Notes: generated from the sequence alone by a model not told the origin. A stretch of 64,000 nt of DNA from Paramicrobacterium chengjingii (GCF_011751765.2 NZ_CP061169.1:1736001-1800000), one strand, 5' to 3'; counted from the stretch's first letter, positions 37,477-45,936 are shown. Program-made: numbers and translations.

Positions 37477-38352
37477 ATGCCTAAGGATTCTCACGGCCAT
37501 CTGTTTCCCGGACGCATCAGCGCTCCTCGCTCTGTGCCCACGTCGGTAACCCGGCCTGAGTACGTGGGTCGGAAGACACCGACGGCGTATGCCGGCAACG
37601 ATATCTACACAGACGAGCAGGTTCAGCGCATTCGCACGTCGAGTGTGATCGCTGCTCAAGCGATATCAATGGTCGGTGAGAACATCGTGCCCGGTGTGAC
37701 GACCGATGAGTTAGACCGCATCGCACACGAATTCCTCATTGAGCACGAGGCGTATCCGTCGACACTCGGCTATCGCGGGTATCCAAAGTCTCTGTGCAGC
37801 TCCCTCAATGAAGTGATTTGTCACGGCATCCCAGACGACACCGTCCTCGAGTCCGGCGACATCATCAATATCGACATCACAGCTTTCCACAACGGAATGC
37901 ACGGTGACACGAATCGCACGTTTCTTGTCGGCGAGTCATCGCACGAGGCTCGAAACCTCGTCGAGCGCACGGAAGAAGCCCTCCGTCGTGGAATCAAGGC
38001 AGTGGCTCCTGGCCGTGAGGTGAACGTCATCGGCCGAGCCATCGAGTCCTACGCGAAACGTTTCGGCTACGGGGTCGTGCGCGACTTCACCGGCCACGGC
38101 GTCGGCGAAGCATTTCACTCGGGTCTGATCATTCCCCATTACGATTCAGCGCCCGAGCACAGCACCATTATGCAGCCGGGAATGGTGTTTACGATCGAAC
38201 CAATGCTGACGGCGGGGGATATCGCGTGGGATCTCTGGGCTGATGACTGGACGGTGACGACCAAGGATAAATCCCTCACGGCGCAGTTTGAGCACACGCT
38301 TGTCGTAACCGAACTCGGTGCCGAGGTGCTCACTCTCCACTCGGGGCGGTAA
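37477..38352 (+). CDS. map: Methionine aminopeptidase, type I
   Basis: Map removes the initiator methionine from new proteins. Visible metal ligands and catalytic residues of the pita-bread fold are ICHGIPDD (His), IINIDITAFHNGMHGDTNRTF (two Asp), FTGHGVGEAFHSG (His), VFTIEPML (Glu) and QFEHTLVV (Glu). The N-terminal extension of about 40 residues (PGRISAPRSVPTSVTRPEYV) is typical of the actinobacterial MetAP1c form. I chose the ATG at 37477 (MPKDSHGHLFPG), giving 291 residues, with AGGATCGAG upstream. The frame is open further 5' but there it overlaps the divergent SPOR gene. Confidence 0.95.
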   Translation: MPKDSHGHLFPGRISAPRSVPTSVTRPEYVGRKTPTAYAGNDIYTDEQVQRIRTSSVIAAQAISMVGENIVPGVTTDELDRIAHEFLIEHEAYPSTLGYRGYPKSLCSSLNEVICHGIPDDTVLESGDIINIDITAFHNGMHGDTNRTFLVGESSHEARNLVERTEEALRRGIKAVAPGREVNVIGRAIESYAKRFGYGVVRDFTGHGVGEAFHSGLIIPHYDSAPEHSTIMQPGMVFTIEPMLTAGDIAWDLWADDWTVTTKDKSLTAQFEHTLVVTELGAEVLTLHSGR

Positions 38353-38361
38353 TCTGATGGC

Positions 38362-39141
38362 ATGAGCTCGCACGACAGTGACGTCGCCATCGGCATCGAT
38401 ATCGGTGGTACGGGAATCAAAGGAGCATCCGTCGACGTGCGCACGGGTGTTTTGATCAGCGATCGTATCAAGGTGCCGACCCCACGGGGAGCACGACCTG
38501 ACGACGTGATTGAGGCGGTGTGCACGCTCTTCGAACAGCTCTCGCACGACGACATCGAACATGCGCCCCTCGGCGTTGCCTTTCCCACCGTTGTCAAACA
38601 TGGGGTGACGATGTCCGCCGCGAACGTTTCTGATGACTGGATCGGGCTCGAGGCAGAGAAGCTCTTCGAAGAGGCGCTCTCCCGCGACATCAGCTTTCTC
38701 AATGATGCGGATGCTGCTGGCCTCGCCGAGCTCCGCTATGGGGCGGCAAAGGACGTCGACGGCGTGACGTTGATGACAACGCTCGGAACCGGAATCGGAA
38801 CGGCGATTCTCTCCGACGGCATTCTCATACCGAATGTCGAACTGGGCCACATCGAAATTGATGGTCACGATGCTGAAACGGTCACGTCAAATGCGGCTCG
38901 CGAACGGGAAGACCTGTCGTGGAAGTCGTGGGCAATGCGGCTGCAGCGTTACTACAGCGCATGCGAGGTCTATTTGTCACCCGACCTCATTGTTGTCGGT
39001 GGCGGGGTCTCGAAACATCACGAGAGCTTTCTTCCGCTTCTCGACCTCAACGCACCGATCGTACCCGCGCAGCTACGGAACAACGCAGGCATCCTGGGAG
39101 CTGCAGTGCGAGCGTCGGAGATGCATCCGGCGTTGGTGTGA
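38362..39141 (+). CDS. ppgK: Polyphosphate glucokinase (ROK family)
   Basis: PpgK phosphorylates glucose with polyphosphate, or ATP. The 259-residue protein shows the phosphate-binding IGIDIGGTGIKGASVD, FLNDADAAGLAE with the catalytic Asp, TTLGTGIGTAILSDG, PNVELGHIE with the ROK His-type residue, and the C-terminal ADLIVVGGGVS-like adenosine segment. The ROK zinc-binding cysteine cluster is absent, as usual in PpgK. The ATG at 38362 lies 10 bp after map, so the two are probably co-transcribed. Its stop codon meets the 3' end of the oppositely oriented RNase P RNA. Confidence 0.93.
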   Translation: MSSHDSDVAIGIDIGGTGIKGASVDVRTGVLISDRIKVPTPRGARPDDVIEAVCTLFEQLSHDDIEHAPLGVAFPTVVKHGVTMSAANVSDDWIGLEAEKLFEEALSRDISFLNDADAAGLAELRYGAAKDVDGVTLMTTLGTGIGTAILSDGILIPNVELGHIEIDGHDAETVTSNAAREREDLSWKSWAMRLQRYYSACEVYLSPDLIVVGGGVSKHHESFLPLLDLNAPIVPAQLRNNAGILGAAVRASEMHPALV

Positions 39142-39505
39142 ACGGGCCGACTGTTACGCCGGGTTCTGTCTGAGCGCACGCGCTCTGGACGGCCATCTCT
39201 CTCGGGGACGTGTTGCCACGGCCCTCTAGCGGTCTACCCGGGAACGAGACGAGCAGCCTCATAGTTCCCTGTCTGACCTTGCTCCGGGCGAGGTTTACCG
39301 AGCCACCCGGGTCACCCCGGATGCTGGTGGTCTCTTACACCACCCTTTCACCCTTACCGCCGGCCAAGGCCGGCGGCGGTCTGCTCTCTGTTGCACTGTC
39401 TCGCGAGTTGCCTCGGGTGGGTGTTACCCACCACCCTGCTCTCTGGAGCCCGGACGTTCCTCGGCACCGTTACCGGTGACGCGACCGTCTTGCCGACCCG
39501 TTCAC
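39141..39505 (-). ncRNA. rnpB: RNase P RNA, bacterial type A
   Basis: On the minus strand the conserved core is unmistakable. GTCCGGGCTCC is followed by GAGCAGGGTGGTGG near the 5' end, then AGGGTGAAAGGGTGG, GACCACCAGC and GGGGTGACCCGGGTGGCTC in the middle, and AGACAGAACCCGGCG near the 3' end. The two ends pair as helix P1 (GAACGGGTCGGC, 39503 leftward, with GTCGGCCCGTTC ending near 39140), which sets the limits to within a few bases. RNase P RNA cuts the 5' leader from tRNA precursors. Open reading frames here are accidental. Confidence 0.95.
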
Positions 39506-39523
39506 CGTTCTATCGTAGCCTGC

Positions 39524-40261
39524 TCACCAGAGTCCGGATTCCTCGGTGCGCACGACAATGCAATTGCATTCGGGGCAGCGAACAACATCGTCGAGAGCGG
39601 CGGCGCGAACGTTTGCGAGGTCCTGCCCGGTCAAGCTCATCGTGCAACCTCCGCACGTGCCCGCACGAAAGTGCGCTGCGCCGATGCCGGTTTTCGCTCG
39701 TTGCTTCTCATAGGCCTCGAGCAGCTCGGTATCGAGCTTTTCTGTAAGTGCGTGGCGTGTGCCTGCGAGGGTGCCACGCTCTGCGGCAATATCGTCCAAT
39801 GCCGTCTGGATTTGTGAGCGGATCTCGGTGATGCGTGCATCGATCTCAACGCCCTCTGCGTGAGTCCCATCGGCGACCCCTCGCGCGTCTTCCACGGTCT
39901 GCATCACGTCTAGCTGTTGCTCTTCGAGCACCGCAGTGCGGCCGCGCAGCGATTCCAGCTCGGATTCGAGAGCAGCGACGTCTTTCACTGAAGAAGTGTG
40001 CTGAAGCCGTTGTTCGTCGCGTTCCATGCGTGCCGCGACTGTTGCAGCATCCGATTCGAGTCGGCCGAGATCGGCTTCAGCGTCTTCGACGGCGCCGACC
40101 TCAGTGGCGAGGCGGCTGACGATGCCATCGCGCTCGGCTGCGGCCTCCCGTAGCAGCGCATTCTCAGGCAGATTTTTCTCGCGGTGCGCGAGGCGATCGA
40201 GAGTCGAATCAATTTGCTGAAGTTCAAGAAGCTTCTTCTGCTCGGCGTTCGGTGCTTTCAC
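39524..40261 (-). CDS. Coiled-coil protein with C-terminal zinc ribbon (C4-type, DUF164/CdsZ-like)
   Basis: This 245-residue protein is almost entirely heptad-rich coiled coil (residues 10-190, many E, A, L and R). It ends with a zinc ribbon made of CGGC (about 210) and CPEC (about 233). The layout is that of the widespread zf-RING_7 family, often next to nif3 and rnpB in actinobacteria; a role in translation or mRNA-related processes has been suggested for relatives. The GTG at 40261 (VKAPNAEQKK) follows GAAAGAG and a 14-bp gap after nif3. A frame to 40303 overlaps nif3 and is less likely. rnpB starts about 19 bp downstream. Confidence 0.88.
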   Translation of the reverse strand: MKAPNAEQKKLLELQQIDSTLDRLAHREKNLPENALLREAAAERDGIVSRLATEVGAVEDAEADLGRLESDAATVAARMERDEQRLQHTSSVKDVAALESELESLRGRTAVLEEQQLDVMQTVEDARGVADGTHAEGVEIDARITEIRSQIQTALDDIAAERGTLAGTRHALTEKLDTELLEAYEKQRAKTGIGAAHFRAGTCGGCTMSLTGQDLANVRAAALDDVVRCPECNCIVVRTEESGLW

Positions 40262-40275
40262 GTGTGTCTCTTTCG

Positions 40276-41097
40276 TCAGGCGTTGTGGACCGAGAAGTCC
40301 CACGGGTCGGTGCGCGACTCACTCACCCGAATATCGAGTGAGGGGAAGCGCGCAGTGAGCTGCGCTGCAGCGTTTTCAAGCCACAGTGATTCGGCCGCCC
40401 AGTGTGACACGTCCACGAGCGCTGGCCCTGCCGTGAGGAGAGCTTGTTCTCGTGCCTCGGACGCTGGGTGGTGTCTGAGGTCGCTCGTGACATACACATC
40501 CGCCGATCTCACGGTCGGGTGACTCAGCAGGGAGTCCCCCGCGCCGCCGCAGATCGCAATGCGGCGAACGGATGCCGCAGGGTCGCCCGCAACGCGCACA
40601 CCACTGACCGTCTTGGGCAGCACGTCGGCGACACGTGCCGCGAATTCTTCAAGGGTGAGCGGATGCATGAGATCACCGACGCGCCCCAACCCACCGTTGC
40701 CGTTGCGCGCCGCCGTGATCGGTTCGCTGTCGACGATTCCCAGAGCGTTAGCCAGAGCAGAAGAGGTACCCCCGTCAACGACGTCAGCGTTGGTGTGAGC
40801 GGAAAGCAGGGCGCAATTTCCGCGAATCAGGCGTGAGAGAACGTACCCTTTGTATTGATCTGCAGAAATGCTCGTCACCCCGCGCATCAGAAGCGGGTGG
40901 TGCACGAGCAACAGCTGAGCGTTTGCGTTGATCGCCTCATCGACAGTTGCGGCGACGGCATCAACAGCGAGAACCACCCGCTCAACGCTCTCGCGCGGGT
41001 CCCCGCTGATCAGGCCGGTGGAGTCCCATTCCTCCGCACCGGAGTGTGGCCACAGGTCATCTGCGGCGACGAGAATCTCTGAAAGTAAGGCGGCCAC
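40276..41097 (-). CDS. Nif3-like dinuclear metal center hexameric protein
   Basis: The 273-residue protein shows both halves of the Nif3/YbgI metal site. N-terminal elements are EEWDSTGLISGDP, LLVHHPLLMRG (two His) and LLSAHTNADVVDGG. C-terminal elements are YVTSDLRHHPASEA and VDVSHWAAESLWLE (His and Glu). Proteins of this family are often described as GTP cyclohydrolase 1 type 2-like, but their reaction is unsettled. The start is GTG at 41097. Transcribed with the zinc-ribbon gene. Cytoplasmic. Confidence 0.92.
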   Translation of the reverse strand: MAALLSEILVAADDLWPHSGAEEWDSTGLISGDPRESVERVVLAVDAVAATVDEAINANAQLLLVHHPLLMRGVTSISADQYKGYVLSRLIRGNCALLSAHTNADVVDGGTSSALANALGIVDSEPITAARNGNGGLGRVGDLMHPLTLEEFAARVADVLPKTVSGVRVAGDPAASVRRIAICGGAGDSLLSHPTVRSADVYVTSDLRHHPASEAREQALLTAGPALVDVSHWAAESLWLENAAAQLTARFPSLDIRVSESRTDPWDFSVHNA

Positions 41098-41275
41098 GAC
41101 GCAAGCCTACGCGACACCAGGGAGCCTCAGTGCACGATTATGCCTCGCACTCGACCGTCAACGGGATTGCCAGGCGAACGGGCTCTCCGCGCCCGGAACC
41201 ATGATCGAGCTGTGCGGCGTTGCCAGGTTGGCGGGTCGTAGGCTGGGGAACATGGTGCGAGGTGAAGGAGTTGCC

Positions 41276-41944
41276 GTGGCTGATTCGACTGTATCCGAGC
41301 TGCTGAACGAGCTCGCCGGCCTCGAAGATCCGAAGATGCGCGCGGTAAATGAGCGTCACGGTGACGATCATGGAGTCAATCTCAGCGCACTGAGAAGGAT
41401 TGCCAAACGGCTGAAGAAGCAGCACGCTCTTGCCCGTGAGCTGTGGGCTAGCGACGATACTGCGGCCATGTTGCTGGGTATTCTGATCTGCCGACCGAAG
41501 GACTTCGAAAAGAACGAACTCGACAGGATGCTGCCCGAGGCACATGCACCGAAGGTGCAAGACTGGCTCGTGAATTATGTCGTGAAAAAGTCTGCATATG
41601 TAGAGGAACTTCGCATCGTCTGGTTCCATGACCATCGTCCGAACGTCGCGAGCGCGGGCTGGGCGTTGACGACTGACCGTGTCGTGAAGAAGTCGGACGG
41701 ACTCGATTTGCACGCCATTCTCGACGAGATCGAAGCGAACATGAAAGACGCCCCCGAACGACTCCAGTGGGCCATGAATACCTGTCTTGCCCAGATCGGA
41801 ATCGCGCATCCGGAGCACCGAGATCGCGCCATATCAATCGGCGAACGCCTCGAAGTGCTGAAGGACTACCCGACACCACCGAACTGCACGTCACCGTACG
41901 CACCGCTGTGGATCGCAGAGCTCGTGAGACGGCAACACACATAA
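41276..41944 (+). CDS. DNA alkylation repair protein, AlkD-like
   Basis: The 222-residue helical-repeat (HEAT-like) protein matches the AlkC/AlkD DNA glycosylase family, with VNLSALRRIAKRLKKQH near the N-terminus, WLVNYVVKKSAYVEELRIVW in the middle and VASAGWALTTDRV later. AlkD-type enzymes excise positively charged alkylated bases such as 3-methyladenine. The GTG at 41276 has a textbook ribosome binding site (GAAGGAG, 5 nt). An ATG eight codons earlier is an alternative. I have not confirmed the catalytic Trp/Asp/Arg triad, so some relatives of unknown function remain possible. Confidence 0.8.
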   Translation: MADSTVSELLNELAGLEDPKMRAVNERHGDDHGVNLSALRRIAKRLKKQHALARELWASDDTAAMLLGILICRPKDFEKNELDRMLPEAHAPKVQDWLVNYVVKKSAYVEELRIVWFHDHRPNVASAGWALTTDRVVKKSDGLDLHAILDEIEANMKDAPERLQWAMNTCLAQIGIAHPEHRDRAISIGERLEVLKDYPTPPNCTSPYAPLWIAELVRRQHT

Positions 41945-41999
41945 CTAATCGCATCACCCGCGAATCGCGCACCGAGCGGCCGCCAGGCATCGGCTCCTA

Positions 42000-42608
42000 T
42001 CAATCGAGCCAATCCTTGTCGTCGTGCGAAAGCTGAGTCGTCGCAACAAGTGGAAGAAAGACCGTGTCCACGATGTCAACGATTGTTTCCTCGGAGACCC
42101 GTCCGAGGTTCATGACGAGTTCGTGACGAACCAGATCGAAGGGCAGAGACACGATTCGAGCCGGCAGGGCGGACGAGATCTCGCCGCGTTCAATCGCGCG
42201 ATCGATGATTCGGGACATCGTGAGTGCGCGGTCCCCGAGCAAGCGAGTGCGCAGCTGCGCGGGTGTCGTTTTCAATTCGTCAAAATAGGCGCCCAGCATC
42301 ATACTGAGCACGGCAGCTGCACTATCACCAAGACGATTCGCCGAACGCAGAAGCTCGATAACGTCCCCGCGGAGCGACCCCGTGTCAGCGACGTCGGGGG
42401 GCAATCCAAGATAGCGGTGGGCAAGAACCGCGAGCATCAGCGATTCTTTGTCTGGCCACCGTCGATAGAGAGCGGCTTTGCCCGTTTTGGCGCGCTCCGC
42501 AATCGTCTCGATCGCAAAACCGGCATAGCCGCCGTCGAGTAGCTGTTCCCAACCCGCCTTGAGGATCGCGTCTTCCAAAGCCGTGCCACGTCGCCGTGTC
42601 GTCGTCAT
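42000..42608 (-). CDS. TetR family transcriptional regulator
   Basis: The protein has 202 residues. The N-terminal helix-turn-helix reads LLDGGYAGFAIETIAERAKTGKAALYRRWPDKESLMLAVL, a typical TetR DNA-binding domain. The C-terminal all-helical domain would bind an inducer (MLGAYFDELKTTPAQLRTRLLG). It is divergent from a DHA2 efflux pump, and a 26-bp inverted repeat lies between them, so it most likely represses the pump and itself. The ATG at 42608 follows GGGGTGG. An upstream ATG at 42620 is possible. Confidence 0.92.
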   Translation of the reverse strand: MTTTRRRGTALEDAILKAGWEQLLDGGYAGFAIETIAERAKTGKAALYRRWPDKESLMLAVLAHRYLGLPPDVADTGSLRGDVIELLRSANRLGDSAAAVLSMMLGAYFDELKTTPAQLRTRLLGDRALTMSRIIDRAIERGEISSALPARIVSLPFDLVRHELVMNLGRVSEETIVDIVDTVFLPLVATTQLSHDDKDWLD

Positions 42609-42655
42609 GCTCCACCCCATTAGGTCCGCTTGCGTTCACTATCTTACGTGCCTAC

Positions 42656-42681
42656 CATAGTGAACGCATACGTTCACTATG
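42656..42681. promoter_or_regulatory. TetR-type operator between the regulator and the efflux pump
   Basis: CATAGTGAACG (42656-42666) and its exact complement CGTTCACTATG (42671-42681) flank a CATA centre: an 11-bp arm palindrome next to the pump's ribosome binding site. A third copy of the half-site, CGTTCACTAT, lies at 42633-42642 close to the regulator start. Confidence 0.82.
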
Positions 42682-42689
42682 GAGGTGCA

Positions 42690-44093
42690 ATGACAGACAC
42701 ACTGCCGACGAGCACGTCGCCGGCTCAATCAACAGGAAAATTGCTCACGGCGTTGATCGTCGGTGGAATCACGGCAATCTTCGACACGACAATCGTGGCG
42801 GTCGGACTCCACACGCTCACCGATCGTCTTAATGCTCCGATTGCGACGATCCAATGGGTCAGTACTGGATATTTGCTCGCCCTTGCGGTAGCAATCCCCT
42901 TTGTGAGCTGGGCGCAGGCGAGATTGGGAGGCAAACGGCTGTGGCTGTTCGCGCTCGGTTTCTTTGTGCTCGGTTCCATTCTGTGTGCCTGTGCATGGAA
43001 CGCTGAGTCGTTGATCGCATTTCGCGTCGTGCAAGGACTAGGCGGGGGAATCATGTTCCCGCTCATGCAGACGCTGGCAATGCAGAACGTCGCACCACAA
43101 GCGATGGCGCGCACCATGGCAATAGTGAGTTTGCCGATCGCGCTCGGTCCAATTCTCGGGCCGGTTCTCGGTGGCGTTGTGCTGCACTGGCTAGATTGGC
43201 ACTGGCTTTTCCTGATCAACGTTCCCCTCGGGGTTGCCGGCCTGATCCTCGCGTTCTTCTTCATCAGCAAGGATCGTCCGCACCGCGATGCTCATCACCA
43301 ACGCCTCGACCTGATCGGCGTTGTGCTTCTCGTTCCTGCGCTGGCCGGGCTGCTCTACGGCCTGTCCAACGTTCATGCGGAAGGCGGATTCAGCAGGGCT
43401 GATGTGCTCTTTCCCATAATCATCGGTGCCGTGATGCTCGTCGCATTCACCATCTGGGCCATGCGCCGGGCCGGAGCGGCGCTCATTGACGTACGGCTGC
43501 TTGCGCAACGTTCCGTTCGTGCGTCTTCAATCACGTTGACCTTTCTTGGTGCGACACTCTTTGCGAGCACGTTCTTGCTTCCGCTCTACTTTCAGACACT
43601 TCGGGGTGCTGACGTCTTGACCGCCGCGCTGCTGCTCATTCCCCAAGGCGTCGGAACGCTTCTTGCCCGACTCATTGCAGGAAAGCTGGTTGACGCCGTC
43701 GGTCCCCGGATTGTTGCGCTCGTCGGCTTTCTTGTCATCGCCGCCGCAACTGTCCCATTCGCTCTCACGGGCGCGGATGCGAGTGTCTGGCTGCTCGGTA
43801 TCGCCCTGTTCGTTCGTGGTTTCGGACTCGGCGTCGTGCTGATTCCAGTCATGACGGTTGCGTATGTCGACATCCGCAGGGACGAGATGCCCCATGCATC
43901 CGCTATCACCCGCATCGTTCAGCAGCTTGGAGGTGCGTTCGGCACAGCTCTCGTTGCGGTGGTGCTCACGGCCGTGGCAACTCAAACCGATACTCAGGCT
44001 GGCTTTCAGAGTGCCTTCTGGTGGACCATCGCGATCACAATCGCGGCGGCAATTGCGTCGGTACTCCTCCCCTCGCGGAGAGGGAACCTGTGA
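42690..44093 (+). CDS. DHA2-type multidrug efflux MFS transporter
   Basis: The 467-residue protein has about 13-14 hydrophobic segments. The family's features are present: LIVGGITAIFDTTIVAVGLHT (motif D of segment 1), WVSTGYLLALAVAIPF, ARLGGKRLWLFALG (loop 2-3 motif), GGGIMFPLMQTLAMQNV, LGPILGPVLGGVVL (antiporter motif C) and DLIGVVLLVPALAGLLYGLSN. It exports drugs or other small compounds driven by protons. The ATG at 42690 has GGAGG 5 nt upstream. It is under the control of the adjacent TetR gene by arrangement. The substrate is not predictable. Confidence 0.9.
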   Translation: MTDTLPTSTSPAQSTGKLLTALIVGGITAIFDTTIVAVGLHTLTDRLNAPIATIQWVSTGYLLALAVAIPFVSWAQARLGGKRLWLFALGFFVLGSILCACAWNAESLIAFRVVQGLGGGIMFPLMQTLAMQNVAPQAMARTMAIVSLPIALGPILGPVLGGVVLHWLDWHWLFLINVPLGVAGLILAFFFISKDRPHRDAHHQRLDLIGVVLLVPALAGLLYGLSNVHAEGGFSRADVLFPIIIGAVMLVAFTIWAMRRAGAALIDVRLLAQRSVRASSITLTFLGATLFASTFLLPLYFQTLRGADVLTAALLLIPQGVGTLLARLIAGKLVDAVGPRIVALVGFLVIAAATVPFALTGADASVWLLGIALFVRGFGLGVVLIPVMTVAYVDIRRDEMPHASAITRIVQQLGGAFGTALVAVVLTAVATQTDTQAGFQSAFWWTIAITIAAAIASVLLPSRRGNL

Positions 44094-44142
44094 GATGGCC
44101 TGTCGGCGTAGATGTTTCGAGTGTCGTCCTTGTCAGGTTGGG

Positions 44143-44937
44143 CTACCCGGGCGTCACAGAATTGGCGGGCCGCGTTTCAGCGGCGCGCACGACTATTCGC
44201 GCGGGCAGCGTCCCGACGAGCCTCTTGATCCAGCGGTTGCGCGCCCCCGAGATGACACTGACCGGCGGGTTCCTGCGCTGCAGAGCGTCCAGCGCCGTGG
44301 TCACGACCTGATCCGGGGTCTGGAACCGCACCCCACTCTCTGTGGTTCCCGAAGTGTTGTAGAACTCCGTCGCCGTCGGGCCCGGCGAAACGGCCATCAC
44401 CGTTACACCGGACCAGCGCACCTCATGTGCCAGCGCCTCGGTGAAACGTACGACAAACGATTTGGATGCCGCATACACTGCCATGCCCGGCACCGGCATG
44501 TAGGCAGTCAAACTCGCTACGTTGATCAGCGCACCCTGACCAGCGTCGACGAGCTGCGCAATAAACGCGTGCGAGACATCGACGGTGGCATCGATATTCA
44601 CCCGCAGCTGCCGCCGGATTTCCTCTTCAGTGGCATCGGCGAACGCGCGCGTCAACCCGACTCCAGCGCAGTTAACCACATTCTCGACCCGTAGTCCGGC
44701 CTCAGCGAGATGCCCGGCCAGCCGATGGCCGGCACGATCCTCGGACAGATCGAACGGAACGACATGCACCCGTCGCCCAGTCTCGGCTCGAATCTCGTCG
44801 GCAAGTGCTTCCAGTTCCTCGACCCGGCGGGCGACCGCGACGATGTCTGCCCCTCGACGCGCGAGGCGTCTGGCAAATTCCGCGCCGATGCCCGAACTCG
44901 CGCCCGTCACTAAAGCAGTCGTTGCCTCGTATCGCAT
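44143..44937 (-). CDS. Short-chain dehydrogenase/reductase (SDR)
   Basis: This classical SDR of 264 residues has the NADP-binding TALVTGASSGIGAEFARRLA, VVNCAGVGL (NAG-like), the catalytic serine in LINVASLTAYMPVP and the YxxxK motif in YAASKSF. The C-terminal tail beyond residue 220 is basic. The Arg-Arg in VARRVEEL after strand 2 suggests NADP preference. The substrate is unknown. The ATG at 44937 has an excellent GAGGAG. It is divergent from a TetR gene, with repeated TCAATGTGAGAG elements between, so it is likely controlled by that regulator. Confidence 0.9.
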   Translation of the reverse strand: MRYEATTALVTGASSGIGAEFARRLARRGADIVAVARRVEELEALADEIRAETGRRVHVVPFDLSEDRAGHRLAGHLAEAGLRVENVVNCAGVGLTRAFADATEEEIRRQLRVNIDATVDVSHAFIAQLVDAGQGALINVASLTAYMPVPGMAVYAASKSFVVRFTEALAHEVRWSGVTVMAVSPGPTATEFYNTSGTTESGVRFQTPDQVVTTALDALQRRNPPVSVISGARNRWIKRLVGTLPARIVVRAAETRPANSVTPG

Positions 44938-44985
44938 CGGATCTCCTCGCTTGTCGAGGCCGGCACTGCAATCCAACGCCGACCG

Positions 44986-45034
44986 CTCTCAATGTGAGAG
45001 GTTCACACATCAGGATAAACCGTCAATGTGAGAG
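44986..45034. promoter_or_regulatory. Repeated element between the SDR and TetR genes
   Basis: The 12-bp repeat TCAATGTGAGAG occurs twice in the same orientation (44989-45000 and 45023-45034). The first copy also forms the inverted repeat CTCTCA-ATG-TGAGAG (44986-45000). These look like operator sites for the adjacent TetR regulator. Confidence 0.65.
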
Positions 45035-45059
45035 ACTGCAACATAGGAGGTGTTCACCG

Positions 45060-45638
45060 ATGTCTGAACGCGGCTATCACCATGGCGATCTGCGCAACGC
45101 CCTGCTGGCAGCGACCACAGAACTCGTGCGTGAACGTGGCGCGCGGGGATTCAGCGTGTCCGAAGCCGCCCGTCGCGTCGGGGTGTCATCCTCGGCCCCT
45201 TACCGGCATTTCCTTGATCGCGACGCCATGCTCGCCGCAGCGGCCTTGACCGGATTTCTGGAGCTGGAGAAGCGATTCACGAGCATGCCCGTCATGCAGG
45301 CATTCGACGACACGGCGGCACTGATCGCCATTGAGTACCTGCGCTTCGCCCGTGAGGACCCCGCCCGATTCGAAGTGATGTTCGCGCACGGCATCGACAA
45401 GACCCACCACAGCGATCTGCTTCAACAGACCTTCAAGGTCCAGGAGCGACTCGAAGCCGCCCTGAGCCGGCATCTGCCACCGGCCGAGACCACCCGGCGT
45501 GCCGCCGAGCTCTGGTCACTGGCGCACGGTGTCACCGCACTGGCAATCGGGGGAAACGTGCAGCACGTACTCCCCAAGACCCAAATCACCGACCTCGCAG
45601 ACTCCACAGCCAGAGCTTGGGCACGCGGCGTAACTTGA
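45060..45638 (+). CDS. TetR/AcrR family regulator (WHG-type C-terminal domain)
   Basis: The protein has 192 residues. The N-terminal HTH is YHHGDLRNALLAATTELVRERGARGFSVSEAARRVGVSSSAPYRHFLDRDAML, with the usual SAPYRHF recognition helix. The C-terminal half resembles the WHG/TetR_C_33 domain (WSLAHGVTALAIGG). It is divergent from the SDR gene and likely controls it through the repeats between them. The ATG at 45060 follows AGGAGG at 9 nt. The frame extends upstream only through the antisense of the SDR gene. Confidence 0.92.
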   Translation: MSERGYHHGDLRNALLAATTELVRERGARGFSVSEAARRVGVSSSAPYRHFLDRDAMLAAAALTGFLELEKRFTSMPVMQAFDDTAALIAIEYLRFAREDPARFEVMFAHGIDKTHHSDLLQQTFKVQERLEAALSRHLPPAETTRRAAELWSLAHGVTALAIGGNVQHVLPKTQITDLADSTARAWARGVT

Positions 45639-45830
45639 CCGAGCAGAGGCGACCTCATTCGCCCAGTGCAGTTGCTCGTTCGTGACCTCGTCTGCAATCG
45701 CCGCGTGACAGTGCCTGTACAGCATCGGAGACGTCGAAGACAAACAAGCAAAGCACGCCTGGATGACTGCCTCACCCAGAATCTGGAACACATGCCGGTG
45801 GCGTCGTTGGTTTGAACGACGACCTTCTGG
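45639..45830. other. Gene-free stretch before tRNA-Val
   Basis: About 190 bp with no supported gene. A minus-strand frame gives protein-like text (for example HAAIADEVTNEQLHWANEV) but has no start signal or recognised family. It may be the degraded remnant of a gene. No terminator is clear. Confidence 0.5.
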
Positions 45831-45903
45831 TGGGCCCTGCCGGGCTCGAACCGACGACATCCACGGTGTAAACGTGGCGCTCTACCAACTGAGCTAAAGG
45901 CCC
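45831..45903 (-). tRNA. tRNA-Val (anticodon TAC)
   Basis: The cloverleaf on the minus strand has acceptor GGGCCTT/AGGGCCC with discriminator A, D-arm AGCTCAGTTGGTAGAGC, anticodon arm CCACG-TTTACAC-CGTGG with anticodon TAC, and T-arm CGGTTCGAGCCCG. CCA is not encoded. It lies downstream of the peroxiredoxin gene on the same strand. Confidence 0.97.
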
Positions 45904-45936
45904 CTATCGCTGACGCGACGTGTCAATGATAGCGGT

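Noticed and set aside
39210..39479. Open frames inside 39141-39505
   Set aside because: This region is the RNase P RNA; its conserved core explains the sequence.
45516..45860. Minus-strand frame of 114 codons overlapping tRNA-Val and the end of the TetR gene
   Set aside because: It covers a certain tRNA and part of a certain gene in antisense, and has no start signal. Only the middle part could be old gene debris.
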